Positions 6,298-13,858 of a stretch of 32,482 nt of DNA are shown piece by piece (position 1 is the first letter of the stretch; each line of letters starts with the position of its first letter). The DNA lies in contig JAKLEE010000006.1 in assembly GCA_022703215.1 (NCBI GenBank), forward strand, positions 1 through 32,482. The letters run 5' to 3'. The stretch comes from Spirochaetota bacterium (lineage in GTDB: Bacteria; Spirochaetota; Spirochaetia; Treponematales; UBA12059). The notes under the pieces are model-generated. The model was not told the DNA's origin, did no database searches, and saw nothing but the letters and a program-made list of their open reading frames with translations. Position numbers and translations under genes: made by a program.

Positions 6298-7092
6298 ATG
6301 AACTCAGACCAAGTGAAGGCCCTGCTCCTCGACACCGCGGAGTGCTCGACCGACTTCTCCGTGGTGCTCTCGGGCAAGGCGAGCAAGGTGGCGAACGGCA
6401 TCTACAAGCCGGCCACGCGCGAGATAATCCTCCACAACCGCAACTTCGACGACGACATCCAGCTGGTCTACACGGCCCTGCACGAGTACGCGCATCACCT
6501 GGTGGCGGAGCGGCAGAATTTCGTGACGACGGGTCGGCCCCACACCAACGAGTTCTGGAGCGCCTTCCACGAGCTGCTGGAGAAGGCCGAGAAGAAAGGC
6601 CACTACCGCAACGTGTTCGAGTCGGACCCGGCCTTCGGCGAGCTCTCAAGCCGCATCAAGGCGGCCACGGGCGAAAACGGAAAGCTCCTGCTCGAGCTCG
6701 GCGCTCTCATGGTCGAGGCGGAAAAGCTCTGCCGCGATAGGAAGGTGCGCTTCGAGGACTTCGTCGACCGCGTTCTCGGCCTGACCCGCACCACGGCCTA
6801 CGCGTCGATGCGCGCCAGCGCGTATTCCCTGCCCGCGGAGCTCGGCTGGGACGCGATGAAGCACGCGTCGACCCTGCGCGACCCGGAGAAGCGGGCGACT
6901 GCCGTGGACGCCTACCGCGCGGGCAAGGGCCCGGAACAGGTGAAGTCGCTCGTGCGCGCCCAGGCGCCCGAGACCGACCCGGCGGAGCGGCTCGAGAAGG
7001 AAAAGCAGCGCCTCGAGCGGACCATAGCCATGCTGGCGAACAAGCTCGAGCAGGTCACCCGCGAGCTGGAGAACCTCGGCGCCGCCCCCTGA
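6298..7092 (+). CDS. Zincin-like protein (HEYAH) with HTH-like middle and coiled-coil tail
   Basis: 264 residues. The N-terminal part carries His62-Glu-Tyr-Ala-His66 in LVYTALHEYAHHLVAE, the HExxH signature of zinc peptidases. His82 or Glu85 in PHTNEFWSAFHELL could provide the third ligand, as in SprT-like or ImmA-like proteins. Residues about 152-180 (FEDFVDRVLGL then TRTTAYASM) look like a helix-turn-helix, and the segment after it recalls ParB-type DNA-binding helices. Residues about 225-262 are a charged coiled coil. The protein lacks a signal peptide, so it is cytoplasmic. I cannot assign a named family; a DNA-associated or regulatory protease is inference. The ATG at 6298 is chosen over the TTG at 6244 because the promoter overlaps the latter. 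It is monocistronic and convergent with lysO. Confidence 0.72.
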   Translation: MNSDQVKALLLDTAECSTDFSVVLSGKASKVANGIYKPATREIILHNRNFDDDIQLVYTALHEYAHHLVAERQNFVTTGRPHTNEFWSAFHELLEKAEKKGHYRNVFESDPAFGELSSRIKAATGENGKLLLELGALMVEAEKLCRDRKVRFEDFVDRVLGLTRTTAYASMRASAYSLPAELGWDAMKHASTLRDPEKRATAVDAYRAGKGPEQVKSLVRAQAPETDPAERLEKEKQRLERTIAMLANKLEQVTRELENLGAAP

Positions 7093-7099
7093 AAAGATC

Positions 7100-7223
7100 A
7101 CCACGGAGGCACCGAGGCACGGAGACAAGAGGGAGGAATCAAGAAGGATAGGGAAAACCGGGGTCAATCCGAGTCCCCTTTCCACTCCCGCTGCTTCCCT
7201 CCAAGTCTCCGTGCCTCCGTGGT
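7100..7223. repeat. Inverted-repeat element, CACGGAGGCACGGAG family, copy A
   Basis: Left arm 7100-7126 (ACCACGGAGGCAC then CGAGGCA then CGGAGAC); right arm 7205-7223 (GTCTCCGTGCCTCCGTGGT). The arms are complementary except for a 7-nt extra unit on the left. The middle is purine-rich then pyrimidine-rich, so the whole can fold into one long imperfect hairpin. It lies between two convergent genes and may act as a bidirectional terminator. Related elements are at 11657 and 19362. Confidence 0.85.
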
Positions 7224-7242
7224 TGACTTCCTCTGGTGACGA

Positions 7243-8205
7243 TCAGAGGCCGAAGAAGAGGGGCACGAGGACGGGGACGGAGAGGGAGAGCAGCGCCCCG
7301 GAGGCGAAGGCCACCGGCACGCTCGCCGGACCGAGCCCTTGCTCGATCAAGGGCAATGTAACGTCCATCGCCGTGGCCCCGCCCGCGCCGATGGCCGCGT
7401 GCGGGATCCGCGTGCGCGCGAGGAAGGGGATCAGGACCAGGGCTGCCGACTCGCGAAGCAGGTTGGCGAGAAAGGCGGCCGAACCGAGCGCCGGGTCGCC
7501 CAGGTCCGCGATGAGGACGCCCGAGAGGCTGTACCAGCCGAAACCCGCCTGCAAGGCCAGGGCGCGCCCGAGCGGCAGTCCGAAAACCGGCGCCAGCGCG
7601 AAGGCCGCGGCGAGCGACCCGACGGCGGTGGCAAGAGGCACGGCGATGGTTTCGGGGCGGAGCGCCGCCTGCTTGAACGATACGCCGGCTTGCGAGAACT
7701 GCATGCCGACGAAGAACAGAAGCGCGTTGAGGATCCACGCCGTCGCGAGGCCCGTGTCGAGCCCGAGGGGCGGCAGGAGCAGTCCTCCCAGCAACGCGGC
7801 TACCACATAGGCGAGCAGGGCGAGGGGATCGCGGAAACGCTTCAGGAACGGAACGGCGCCATCCGTGCGCCCGCCGTCCCCGGCCCCTGAGCCGAACGCC
7901 GTCCGCTCGAGGCCGGACGGCCTGCGCAAGCGCTCGATGAGAAGCTCGACGGCGCCCACGAATACGATGGTGCCGGCCAAGCCGCCAAGGCTCGAAGCAA
8001 GGGCGAGAAGGCCGATGTCACCGAGCCGCGCCGCCAGGGCCGGGTCGTTGCCGAGGCGGAAGCCCATGAGCGCGAGCAGGGCGCGCAGGACGACGCGCAC
8101 GAGCAGGTCGACCGCCTTGCGCGGCGGGGCGAGCCTGAGCCGGACGGCGAGCGCGCCGACCACGAGGAAGGCGACGAGGACGAGGATCTGCAGGAAGCCT
8201 TGCAT
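7243..8205 (-). CDS. lysO: Lysine exporter LysO family (DUF340) membrane protein
   Basis: 320 residues, hydrophobic throughout with about 8-10 membrane helices. Family hallmarks are NALLFFVGMQFSQAG, FGWYSLSGVLIADLG and GGATAMDVTLPLIEQG, as in the LysO/YbjE lysine exporters. These efflux carriers of the inner membrane keep cytoplasmic lysine, and toxic analogues such as thialysine, from accumulating. A hydrophilic insert (residues about 95-120) links the two halves, as in fused LysO proteins. The ATG at 8205 has no ribosome site but lies 6 nt from a -10-like TAGACT. The gene is single and convergent with the zincin gene. Exact substrate is inferred from family membership. Confidence 0.88.
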   Translation of the reverse strand: MQGFLQILVLVAFLVVGALAVRLRLAPPRKAVDLLVRVVLRALLALMGFRLGNDPALAARLGDIGLLALASSLGGLAGTIVFVGAVELLIERLRRPSGLERTAFGSGAGDGGRTDGAVPFLKRFRDPLALLAYVVAALLGGLLLPPLGLDTGLATAWILNALLFFVGMQFSQAGVSFKQAALRPETIAVPLATAVGSLAAAFALAPVFGLPLGRALALQAGFGWYSLSGVLIADLGDPALGSAAFLANLLRESAALVLIPFLARTRIPHAAIGAGGATAMDVTLPLIEQGLGPASVPVAFASGALLSLSVPVLVPLFFGL

Positions 8206-8211
8206 GCGGGC

Positions 8212-8240
8212 AGTCTAGCAGACGCGGCGGGCTCTGTCCC
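8212..8240 (-). promoter_or_regulatory. lysO promoter whose -35 lies in a repeat copy
   Basis: On the minus strand GGGACA (8240-8235), 17 bp, TAGACT (8217-8212), then 6 nt to the ATG at 8205. GGGACA is part of the first copy of the GGGGACAGAGC repeat and differs from TTGACA at two positions. Confidence 0.45.
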
Positions 8241-8283
8241 CTCCGAGGGGAGCTCTGTCCCCGCGGCGGGGAGCTCTGTCCCC
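8231..8283. repeat. Cluster of the GGGGACAGAGC repeat, three copies in minus orientation
   Basis: Copies are at 8231-8241, 8250-8262 and 8271-8283, 20-21 bp apart. On the minus strand each inner copy is preceded by complementary C-runs, e.g. CCCCTC G GAGGGG, so each unit is a G/C hairpin with an ACAGAGC foot. The cluster fills most of the gap between lysO and the next gene. Confidence 0.85.
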
Positions 8284-8311
8284 GCCGCGGCGGGCGTTTC
8301 CGCGAACCCGG

Positions 8312-8842
8312 CTACGGATAGAAGCGGAGGCCGACGGAAGTGGAGAAACCGTTCAGGAAGCGCGGCGCGGAATCCGCGAGCTCCGCCCTCGCTTCGGACC
8401 CGGTGGTGCCGAGCTCGAGGTAGAAAACTCCGGCGCCCAGGGCGCGGAACTCGAAGCCGAAGGCGCCCCAGCCGCCGAAGCCGTACCCGGCGTCGGAAAG
8501 CTCCGGTCCGGGAAAGGCGAACAGGAGGCCTCCGGTACCGTAGGCTCGGAACACCTCACCGACCCAGTCGCCGTAACCCGCAAGTCCGGCGCGCACCGCC
8601 CAGAAGGGCGCCCAGGCCTCAACACCTCCGGAAAGGAAGGGAATGACAGCCCCGCCGATTTCTACGCGGGCCTGCGCCGATCCGAAGGCGAGCGGGCTGC
8701 CGTATCCGGCCCAGGCGGCGAGGGCGTCGGCCTGTTCGGCCACGGCGATCGAGAAGGACGACCCGGTTCCGAAGCCTTCACCGGCCGCCTGCGGAAGCGC
8801 GATGGCGATGAGTGCCAGGGCCAGTGTCATGGCGCGTTTCAT
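8312..8842 (-). CDS. Small exported protein, probable outer-membrane barrel
   Basis: 176 residues. The N-terminus MKRAMTLALALIAIALPQAAG is a standard signal peptide cleaved near residue 20. The mature part is Gly- and aromatic-rich with alternating residues, for example AFGFEFRALGAGVFYLEL, and ends in STSVGLRFYP. A terminal aromatic residue after alternating strands is typical of small outer-membrane beta-barrels, but no family is recognised. The ATG at 8842 has AAGGAGGAACC just upstream and overlaps the stop codon of the regulator gene by four bases (ATGA). It is the last gene of a three-gene operon with a winged-helix regulator and a membrane protein. Confidence 0.75.
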   Translation of the reverse strand: MKRAMTLALALIAIALPQAAGEGFGTGSSFSIAVAEQADALAAWAGYGSPLAFGSAQARVEIGGAVIPFLSGGVEAWAPFWAVRAGLAGYGDWVGEVFRAYGTGGLLFAFPGPELSDAGYGFGGWGAFGFEFRALGAGVFYLELGTTGSEARAELADSAPRFLNGFSTSVGLRFYP

Positions 8843-9177
8843 GGTTCCTCCTTGCCCGCCGCTCCCCGCTCCGCCGCCCCCGCGGGGGCGACAAACGCGG
8901 CGAGCGCGCGGACATAGCGTTCGAAAGCCGTACGGCCTTCGCTTGAGAGCGAGTAATAGCTTACGGGCTTCCGCCCGGCGTAGGTTTTCCGGACCTCGAG
9001 GTAGCCCGAATCTTCGAGCTTCCGAAGATGGACGGAGAGATTCCCGTCGGTCGCCCCGGTCAGCTCCCGGAGGAGGGAGAACTCCGCGGTCTCGAGCTCC
9101 ATCAGCGCGCTGGCGACCGCCAGGCGGATCCGGGAATGGAGGAGCCCGTCGAGCGCGCGGTAATCGCGCTCACGCAT
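8839..9177 (-). CDS. Winged-helix transcriptional regulator (MarR/ArsR-like, HTH_34 type)
   Basis: 112 residues from the ATG at 9177; a TTG at 9204 would add nine. The sequence RLAVASALMELETAEFSLLREL, then TDGNLSVHLRKLEDSGYLEV and KPVSYYSLSSEGRTAFERYV is a compact winged helix: recognition helix near NLSVHLRKLE, wing near KTYAGRKPVSYY. This matches the short winged-helix proteins often annotated as HTH_34 or MarR-like, which usually repress their own operon. The ATG overlaps the end of the upstream membrane-protein gene by 8 bp and the stop overlaps the downstream gene, so all three are coupled. The palindrome at 9800-9816 is a candidate binding site. Confidence 0.88.
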   Translation of the reverse strand: MRERDYRALDGLLHSRIRLAVASALMELETAEFSLLRELTGATDGNLSVHLRKLEDSGYLEVRKTYAGRKPVSYYSLSSEGRTAFERYVRALAAFVAPAGAAERGAAGKEEP

Positions 9178-9784
9178 GGGCTCGCCCGCGAAGATCCCGG
9201 ACAAGCAGGACCGCGCCGGGCAGAACCTGGCCGAGCAGGACCAGGACGGTGGCGGCGATCAGGGCCGCCGCGCGGCCGAGAAAGGGAATCGAGAGGGCGC
9301 CGAGCCACCAGAGGGCTGCGACGGCACGGAACCACGGCGCGCGGAGCGCGGAGGCGGAGCCCCAGTTGACGAGGCCGAGCAGGGCGCAGAGCGCGGCGAC
9401 GTATGCCGCGTCATCCATCGCGCCGAAGATCCTCGGCACCGCGAGAGCGGCGGCAGCCACCACGAAGCCGGTCCAGAGGGCGGCGACGGCGCGCGAAGCC
9501 GGACTCGATGCCCGGGAGGCTCCCTCGCCCGAACGAGAAATTCGGTACGAAGCTATGAAACCGGCCGCGTAGGCGAGCGCCCAGGGCACGGCGTAGACGG
9601 GCCCGCGGATCCCGGACGCGGCGAGCGAGAGCGACGCGACGGAGGCGGCGAGCACTGCCAGCCCCCAGGCTACCAGGTAGCGGCCGTCGGCGGCGTGCAC
9701 GCGGCGTGCGCCCCGGATGCTTTCCCGGATCAGCTCAAGGCTTTCCTCCGGCTCGAGTCCATCGCCGTCCTCGATCGTTCCCAT
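9170..9784 (-). CDS. Integral membrane protein, partner of the winged-helix regulator
   Basis: 204 residues from the ATG at 9784, which has GAGGAGAG upstream; the frame is open to 9862 but that part contains the promoter. An acidic N-terminal stretch (residues 1-30) with ESLELIRESIRGARRVHA is followed by about six hydrophobic helices in pairs: residues about 40-60, 64-82, 105-125, 130-150, 158-170 and 175-195. It lacks recognisable transporter motifs. Membrane proteins of this size commonly sit beside HTH_34 regulators, with unknown function. First gene of the operon. Confidence 0.78.
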   Translation of the reverse strand: MGTIEDGDGLEPEESLELIRESIRGARRVHAADGRYLVAWGLAVLAASVASLSLAASGIRGPVYAVPWALAYAAGFIASYRISRSGEGASRASSPASRAVAALWTGFVVAAAALAVPRIFGAMDDAAYVAALCALLGLVNWGSASALRAPWFRAVAALWWLGALSIPFLGRAAALIAATVLVLLGQVLPGAVLLVRDLRGRAHA

Positions 9785-9799
9785 TCGTCTCTCCTCTCG

Positions 9800-9827
9800 A
9801 CTTTGCTTTTCAAAGTACATTGTATCA
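9800..9827 (-). promoter_or_regulatory. Extended -10 promoter with palindromic operator
   Basis: On the minus strand TGA-TACAAT (9827-9819) is an extended -10 box. Directly downstream, over the expected transcription start, lies a perfect inverted repeat ACTTTG-AAAAG-CAAAGT (9816-9800). A repressor bound there would block the operon. The encoded winged-helix protein is the obvious candidate. No good -35 is seen, consistent with the TGn extension. Confidence 0.6.
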
Positions 9828-9893
9828 CAGTATTTCGGATTCACCGCTTTCCGCCGGTGCACGCCGCGCGCGGACCGGCGGAGCCTCCCTCGC

Positions 9894-9923
9894 TTGACCC
9901 TCCGCGGGAAGCGCCGCTAAGCT
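9894..9923 (+). promoter_or_regulatory. Sigma-70 type promoter of pyrK-pyrD
   Basis: TTGACC (9894-9899), 18 bp, TAAGCT (9918-9923), then 9 nt to the ATG at 9933. The leader would be only 0 to 3 nt long and no ribosome site is present. Confidence 0.55.
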
Positions 9924-9932
9924 CGCCGCACC

Positions 9933-10700
9933 ATGGTGCGGATCGACACGGAACTTCTCTCGAACCGACGCGTCGCCGAGGGCTACTTCGAGCTCCGCTT
10001 CCGTTGGCCCGCCGCGGCGGGCGCGCCAGTCCCGGGCCAGTTCCTGACGGTCCGCGCGCGGGAGGGAAGCGATCCGCTCCTGAGGCGGCCCTTCGCCTTC
10101 GCCTCCCACGACGGGACGCGCGACGAAGCGACTATCGTCATCCAGGAGCGGGGAAGCGCGACGCGCGCTCTCGCGACGCTGGAGGCGGGAGCGAAGCTCG
10201 ACCTGCTCGGCCCCCTCGGACACGGCTTCGCCTTCCCGGAACGGGGGACAGAGCCGGTGCTGGTAGCGGGCGGCATCGGCGTCGGCCCCATGCTCTTCCT
10301 CCGCGCCGCGCTGGACGCGGCCGGCGTCTCGAGCCGCTTCGTGCTCGGAGCCCGGACCGCGGCCCTGGTGCCGGAAGCCCTGCTGCCTCGCGGCGCGGGC
10401 GTGGAAGTCCGCACCGACGACGGCAGCCTCGGCGCGAAGGGCACGGCCGCGGACGCGGTGACGGCCCTTCTGCCGGAAGCCCGAGCAGCGCTCTACGCCT
10501 GCGGCCCCGCGCCCCTGATGGCGGCCCTGGACCGCATCGCCGCGGAGCGCGGCTGGCCCTATCAGGCGGCCGTCGAGGAATGGATGGCCTGCGGGGTCGG
10601 CGCGTGCATGGGCTGCGCGGTGCCGCTCAAAGGCGGCGGCTTCCTGCGCGCCTGCGCCGACGGACCCGTGCTCGACGGGAGCCTGGTAAAATGGGACTGA
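9933..10700 (+). CDS. pyrK: Dihydroorotate dehydrogenase electron-transfer subunit
   Basis: 255 residues. The order is an FAD-binding domain with RRPFAFAS, an NAD-binding domain with LVAGGIGVGPMLF, and a C-terminal [2Fe-2S] loop with Cys220, Cys225, Cys228 (EWMACGVGACMGCAVPL) and Cys241 (RACADGP). PyrK passes electrons from the dihydroorotate dehydrogenase PyrD to NAD+. It marks the class 1B enzyme, which is soluble and independent of quinones and fits anaerobic or fermentative growth. pyrD overlaps the last 10 bp. The codons for residues about 104-108 (R-G-T-E-P) contain a GGGGACAGAGCC copy (10244-10255), so the dispersed repeat, or a chance match, lies in coding sequence. Confidence 0.95.
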   Translation: MVRIDTELLSNRRVAEGYFELRFRWPAAAGAPVPGQFLTVRAREGSDPLLRRPFAFASHDGTRDEATIVIQERGSATRALATLEAGAKLDLLGPLGHGFAFPERGTEPVLVAGGIGVGPMLFLRAALDAAGVSSRFVLGARTAALVPEALLPRGAGVEVRTDDGSLGAKGTAADAVTALLPEARAALYACGPAPLMAALDRIAAERGWPYQAAVEEWMACGVGACMGCAVPLKGGGFLRACADGPVLDGSLVKWD

Positions 10701-11656
10701 ACGAAGCGACGCGCGCGCCCGGCGGCGCGGCGCAGGAACCCTTCGCCCCGGACCTCTCCGTCAGGATCGGCCCCCTCGTCCTGGCGAACCCCGTAGGTGT
10801 CGCCTCGGGCACTTTCGGCTACGGCGAGGAATACGCGGCGCTCCTGGACCTCGACACGCTCGGCGCCCTCTACACCAAGGCCGTCACGGTGGAGCCGCGC
10901 GCGGGCAACCCGGCGCCGCGCCTCGCCGAGACGCCCTCAGGCCTGCTCAACTCCATCGGGCTCGCGAACCCGGGGCTCGAGGCTTTCATCCGGGACAAGC
11001 TGCCCGCCCTGCGCGCGCGTCGCTGCGCGGCGCTCGTCAACGTGGCCGGCGCCACGGTCGACGACTACGTGCGCGTGGTCGAAGGCATCGAGGCGGCCGG
11101 CGGCGTGGACGGTTACGAACTCAACGTGAGCTGCCCGAACGTCAAGTCGGGCGGCATGGCCTTCGGCACCGACCCCGCCCTGGTGGCGCTCGTCACGGAG
11201 TCGGTCCGCCGCGCCACGAAGCGCACCCTCGTCGTCAAGCTCTCGCCGAACGTGACGGACATCCGCGAAACCGCGCGCGCGGCGGAAGGCGCGGGCGCCG
11301 ACGCGGTGTCGGCCATCAATACCCTGGTCGGCATGGCCATCGACGTGAAGGCGCGGCGGCCGCGACTGGCCATGAAGACCGGCGGCCTCTCCGGTCCCGC
11401 CGTCAAGCCCGTCGGCGTGGCGGCGGTCTACCGGATTTCCCGCGCGGTCAAGATCCCGGTCATCGGGCTCGGCGGCATCATGACGGCCGAGGACGCCCTC
11501 GAATACCTCCTCGCCGGCGCGGACGCCGTCCAGGTGGGCACCGCCACCTTCGCCGACCCGGGTGCCGCGTTCCACGTCCTCGAAGGGATCGAGGCGTGGA
11601 TGCGGGAGCACCGCGTCGCCCGCGTGTCCGACATAAAAGGCCTCCTCGAAGGATAG
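10691..11656 (+). CDS. pyrD: Dihydroorotate dehydrogenase B, catalytic subunit
   Basis: 321 residues, a normal PyrD 1B length. The FMN-barrel motifs are all present: ANPVGVASGTFGYGEEY, Lys63 in LYTKAVT, NSIGLANPG, GYELNVSCPNVKSGG with the catalytic base Cys148, VVKLSPNVTDI, INTLVGMAID, and PVIGLGGIMTAEDALEYLLAGADAVQVGT. Cysteine as the base, not serine, is the class 1 hallmark. It oxidises dihydroorotate to orotate in pyrimidine synthesis, with PyrK as electron acceptor. The ATG at 10691 lies inside the pyrK 3' end; the overlap indicates translational coupling. An inverted-repeat element begins immediately after the stop codon. Confidence 0.96.
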   Translation: MGLNEATRAPGGAAQEPFAPDLSVRIGPLVLANPVGVASGTFGYGEEYAALLDLDTLGALYTKAVTVEPRAGNPAPRLAETPSGLLNSIGLANPGLEAFIRDKLPALRARRCAALVNVAGATVDDYVRVVEGIEAAGGVDGYELNVSCPNVKSGGMAFGTDPALVALVTESVRRATKRTLVVKLSPNVTDIRETARAAEGAGADAVSAINTLVGMAIDVKARRPRLAMKTGGLSGPAVKPVGVAAVYRISRAVKIPVIGLGGIMTAEDALEYLLAGADAVQVGTATFADPGAAFHVLEGIEAWMREHRVARVSDIKGLLEG

Positions 11657-11784
11657 AACCGCGGAGACGCGGAGAAGCGGAGAAGCGGAGGAGAGAACGG
11701 AGAGATGCGTGACATCGGATCAAATCCGAATCATCCATCTTCCGTTTCTCCCTCTTCCTCCCAAGCTCCGTGCCTCCGTGGTTC
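11657..11784. repeat. Inverted-repeat element, CACGGAGGCACGGAG family, copy B
   Basis: Left end GAACCGCGGAGACGCGGAG at 11655-11673, with further AAGCGGAG units to 11690. Right end GCTCCGTGCCTCCGTGGTTC at 11765-11784. The arms are complementary with a few mismatches. The middle again runs from purine-rich (GGAGAGAACGGAGAG) to pyrimidine-rich (TTTCTCCCTCTTCCTCCC), with a central GGATCAAATCC hairpin. It separates pyrD from the pst operon and ends 6 bp before the Pho box. Confidence 0.85.
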
Positions 11785-11790
11785 GCCAAT

Positions 11791-11818
11791 CTAACCAAAC
11801 CCTAACAATCCGCTGACG
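11791..11818 (+). promoter_or_regulatory. Pho box upstream of pstS
   Basis: Three hexamers, CTAACC (11791), CTAACA (11802) and CTGACG (11813), repeat with exactly 11-bp period and 5-nt spacers. PhoB/PhoP-type response regulators bind such 11-bp direct repeats as head-to-tail dimers. The encoded PhoB is the expected ligand, so the operon should be switched on by phosphate starvation. The 125-nt leader downstream has a GC hairpin near 11848-11862 and no gene. Confidence 0.78.
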
Positions 11819-11943
11819 ATGGCCTCACGGGGCTCCGCCATGTTTACGCCCGCCGGGGGCGGGAACGCGCCCGGACGGAGCACCGGGCGGACGCGGGAAA
11901 GCGGCGCCTCCTCCGAACGCCTTTCCCGACAACGGAGGCCATC

Positions 11944-12924
11944 GTGAAGAAATCGCTCGCCATCCTGCTCCTCGCCCTCGTCGCCGCCACGGCGTCCGCG
12001 CAAGCCAAGTATCCCTGGGTCGCGAAGGTCTCGGACGACCCCGACAAGCTGCTCCCCGGCGTCGATCCCGCCAAAGCGACCGGCGCCATCGTCACGGCCG
12101 GTTCCTCGACCGTGTACCCGGTCAGCGAATACATCGCGGAGATCTTCAAGGAAGACGGCTTCACGGGGCAGGTGAGCATCGACTCCATCGGCTCGGGCGC
12201 CGGCTTCGAGCGCTTCGCCAAGACCGGCGAGACCGACATCGCCAACGCCTCCCGCGCGATCAAGTCCTCCGAGGTCGAGTGGGCCAAGGCCCTCGCCCAG
12301 CCCAGGACCCCCATCGAGTTCCGCGTCGGCACCGACGCCCTCGCGGTGGTCGTCTCGAAGAAGAACACCTTCGCGAAGGACGTCACCCAGGCCGAGCTCG
12401 CGCTCCTCTTCTCGAGCGCCGTGAACTGGTCCGACGTCCGGCCGAGCTGGCCGAAGATGCCGGTCAAGCGCTACAGCCCCGGCACCGACTCCGGCACCTT
12501 CAGCTACTTCGTCGAGCACCTGTTCAAGAAGGACAAGGCAAAGCTCCTGGGCGCGAAGAACCTCCAGCTCTCCGAGGACGACAACGTCCTGGTGCGCGGC
12601 GTCGAGGCCGACCAGTACGCCATCGGCTACTTCGGCTTCGCCTACTACCTCGAGAACCGGTCCAGGCTGAACGTCCTGAAGATCGACGGGGTGGAGGCCA
12701 GCGCGGCCACCGTCGACGCGGGGACCTATCCCCTCGCCCGCCCGCTCTTCCTCTACTCCGACGCGAAAATAATCAATGAGAAACCCCAGGTGGCCGCCTT
12801 CCTGACCTACTACCTCTCGAACGTCGACGAGGCGCTCGAGGCCGTCGGCTACTTCCCCGCCCCCGACGCCGAAATCAAGGCCGCGAAGCGGAAGCTGCTC
12901 GAGGCCATGAAGGGCCGCTACTAG
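11944..12924 (+). CDS. pstS: Phosphate ABC transporter, periplasmic phosphate-binding protein
   Basis: 326 residues from a GTG start preceded by GGAGG. The signal peptide MKKSLAILLLALVAATASA is cleaved near residue 19. There is no lipobox cysteine, so the mature protein should be soluble in the periplasm. The phosphate-binding loops are readable: TAGSSTVYPVSEYIAE, DSIGSGAGFERF with NASRAI, and RYSPGTDSGTFSYFVE. It captures inorganic phosphate and delivers it to PstC-PstA. It is the first gene of pstSCAB-phoU and lies downstream of the Pho box. The segment NVDEALEAVGYFPAP near the end is also typical. Confidence 0.96.
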   Translation: MKKSLAILLLALVAATASAQAKYPWVAKVSDDPDKLLPGVDPAKATGAIVTAGSSTVYPVSEYIAEIFKEDGFTGQVSIDSIGSGAGFERFAKTGETDIANASRAIKSSEVEWAKALAQPRTPIEFRVGTDALAVVVSKKNTFAKDVTQAELALLFSSAVNWSDVRPSWPKMPVKRYSPGTDSGTFSYFVEHLFKKDKAKLLGAKNLQLSEDDNVLVRGVEADQYAIGYFGFAYYLENRSRLNVLKIDGVEASAATVDAGTYPLARPLFLYSDAKIINEKPQVAAFLTYYLSNVDEALEAVGYFPAPDAEIKAAKRKLLEAMKGRY

Positions 12925-12928
12925 CCAC

Positions 12929-13858
12929 ATGCACGAAACCTTCCCGGACGCGCGGACCGGCCGCTTGAGCCTGGCGAAGCGCGCGCGGCCCGTCGAGGCC
13001 GCCATCCGCGGCCTCCTCTCCGTCTCGGCCGCCATCTCGGTGCTGACGACCCTCGGCATCGTGGTCACCCTCGGGACGGAGTCCTGGGGCTTCTTCCGCG
13101 AGGTAGGCATCCTCGAGTTCCTGGGCTCGCTCGAGTGGCAGCCGGTCATCGGCGACTTCGGCATCTGGCCCCTGTTCAACGCCACGCTGACGACGAGCTT
13201 TTTCGCGATGCTGGTGGCCCTGCCCCTCGGCCTCATGGTGGCCATCTACCTGGCGGAGTACGCGAGCGACCGGGTGCGCGAGACCCTCAAGCCCGTCCTC
13301 GAGGTGCTCGCGGGCATCCCGACCGTGGTCTACGGCTACTTCGCGCTCGCGACCGTGACGCCCTTCCTCAGATCCCTTTTGGGGACAGAGCTCGTGGGCG
13401 TCTACAACACCTTCTCGGCGGGGATCGTCATGGGCATCCTGATCCTGCCCCTCGTGAGCTCGATGTGCGAGGACGCGCTCTCCGCCGTGCCGCGTTCGCT
13501 CCGCGAGGGCGCCTACGCCATGGGCGCCACGAAGCTCGAGGTTGCCACGCAGGTGGTGGTGCCGGCGGCCTTCTCCGGCCTCGCGGCGGCCTTCATCCTC
13601 GGTCTTTCGCGCGCGGTGGGCGAGACGATGATCGTGGCGCTGGCCGCGGGCGCGGGACCGAAGTTCACCCTCAACCCCTTCGAGCCCGCGGAGACCATGA
13701 CCGGCCATATCGTCCGTATCTCGGGCGGCGACATTTCCTACGACTCCATCGACTACCGGAGCCTCTTCGCCATCGCGCTGGTGCTCTTCCTCGTCACCCT
13801 GGCCCTCAACAGCCTTTCGCGCCGCATCGTGGCGAAGCACGGGGAGGTCTACGAATGA
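12929..13858 (+). CDS. pstC: Phosphate ABC transporter permease PstC
   Basis: 309 residues with six membrane helices and the permease EAA-like loop AVPRSLREGAYAMGATKLEVATQVVVPAAFSGL, plus SRAVGETMIVALAAGAGP, both conserved in PstC. It forms the inner-membrane channel with PstA. The ATG lies 4 bp after the pstS stop. It lacks an obvious ribosome site, so translation is probably coupled. The last codons overlap pstA (ATGA). A GGGGACAGAGCTC copy of the dispersed repeat (13381-13393) is inside the gene and encodes G-T-E-L around residue 152, between membrane helices; the frame is preserved. Confidence 0.95.
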   Translation: MHETFPDARTGRLSLAKRARPVEAAIRGLLSVSAAISVLTTLGIVVTLGTESWGFFREVGILEFLGSLEWQPVIGDFGIWPLFNATLTTSFFAMLVALPLGLMVAIYLAEYASDRVRETLKPVLEVLAGIPTVVYGYFALATVTPFLRSLLGTELVGVYNTFSAGIVMGILILPLVSSMCEDALSAVPRSLREGAYAMGATKLEVATQVVVPAAFSGLAAAFILGLSRAVGETMIVALAAGAGPKFTLNPFEPAETMTGHIVRISGGDISYDSIDYRSLFAIALVLFLVTLALNSLSRRIVAKHGEVYE

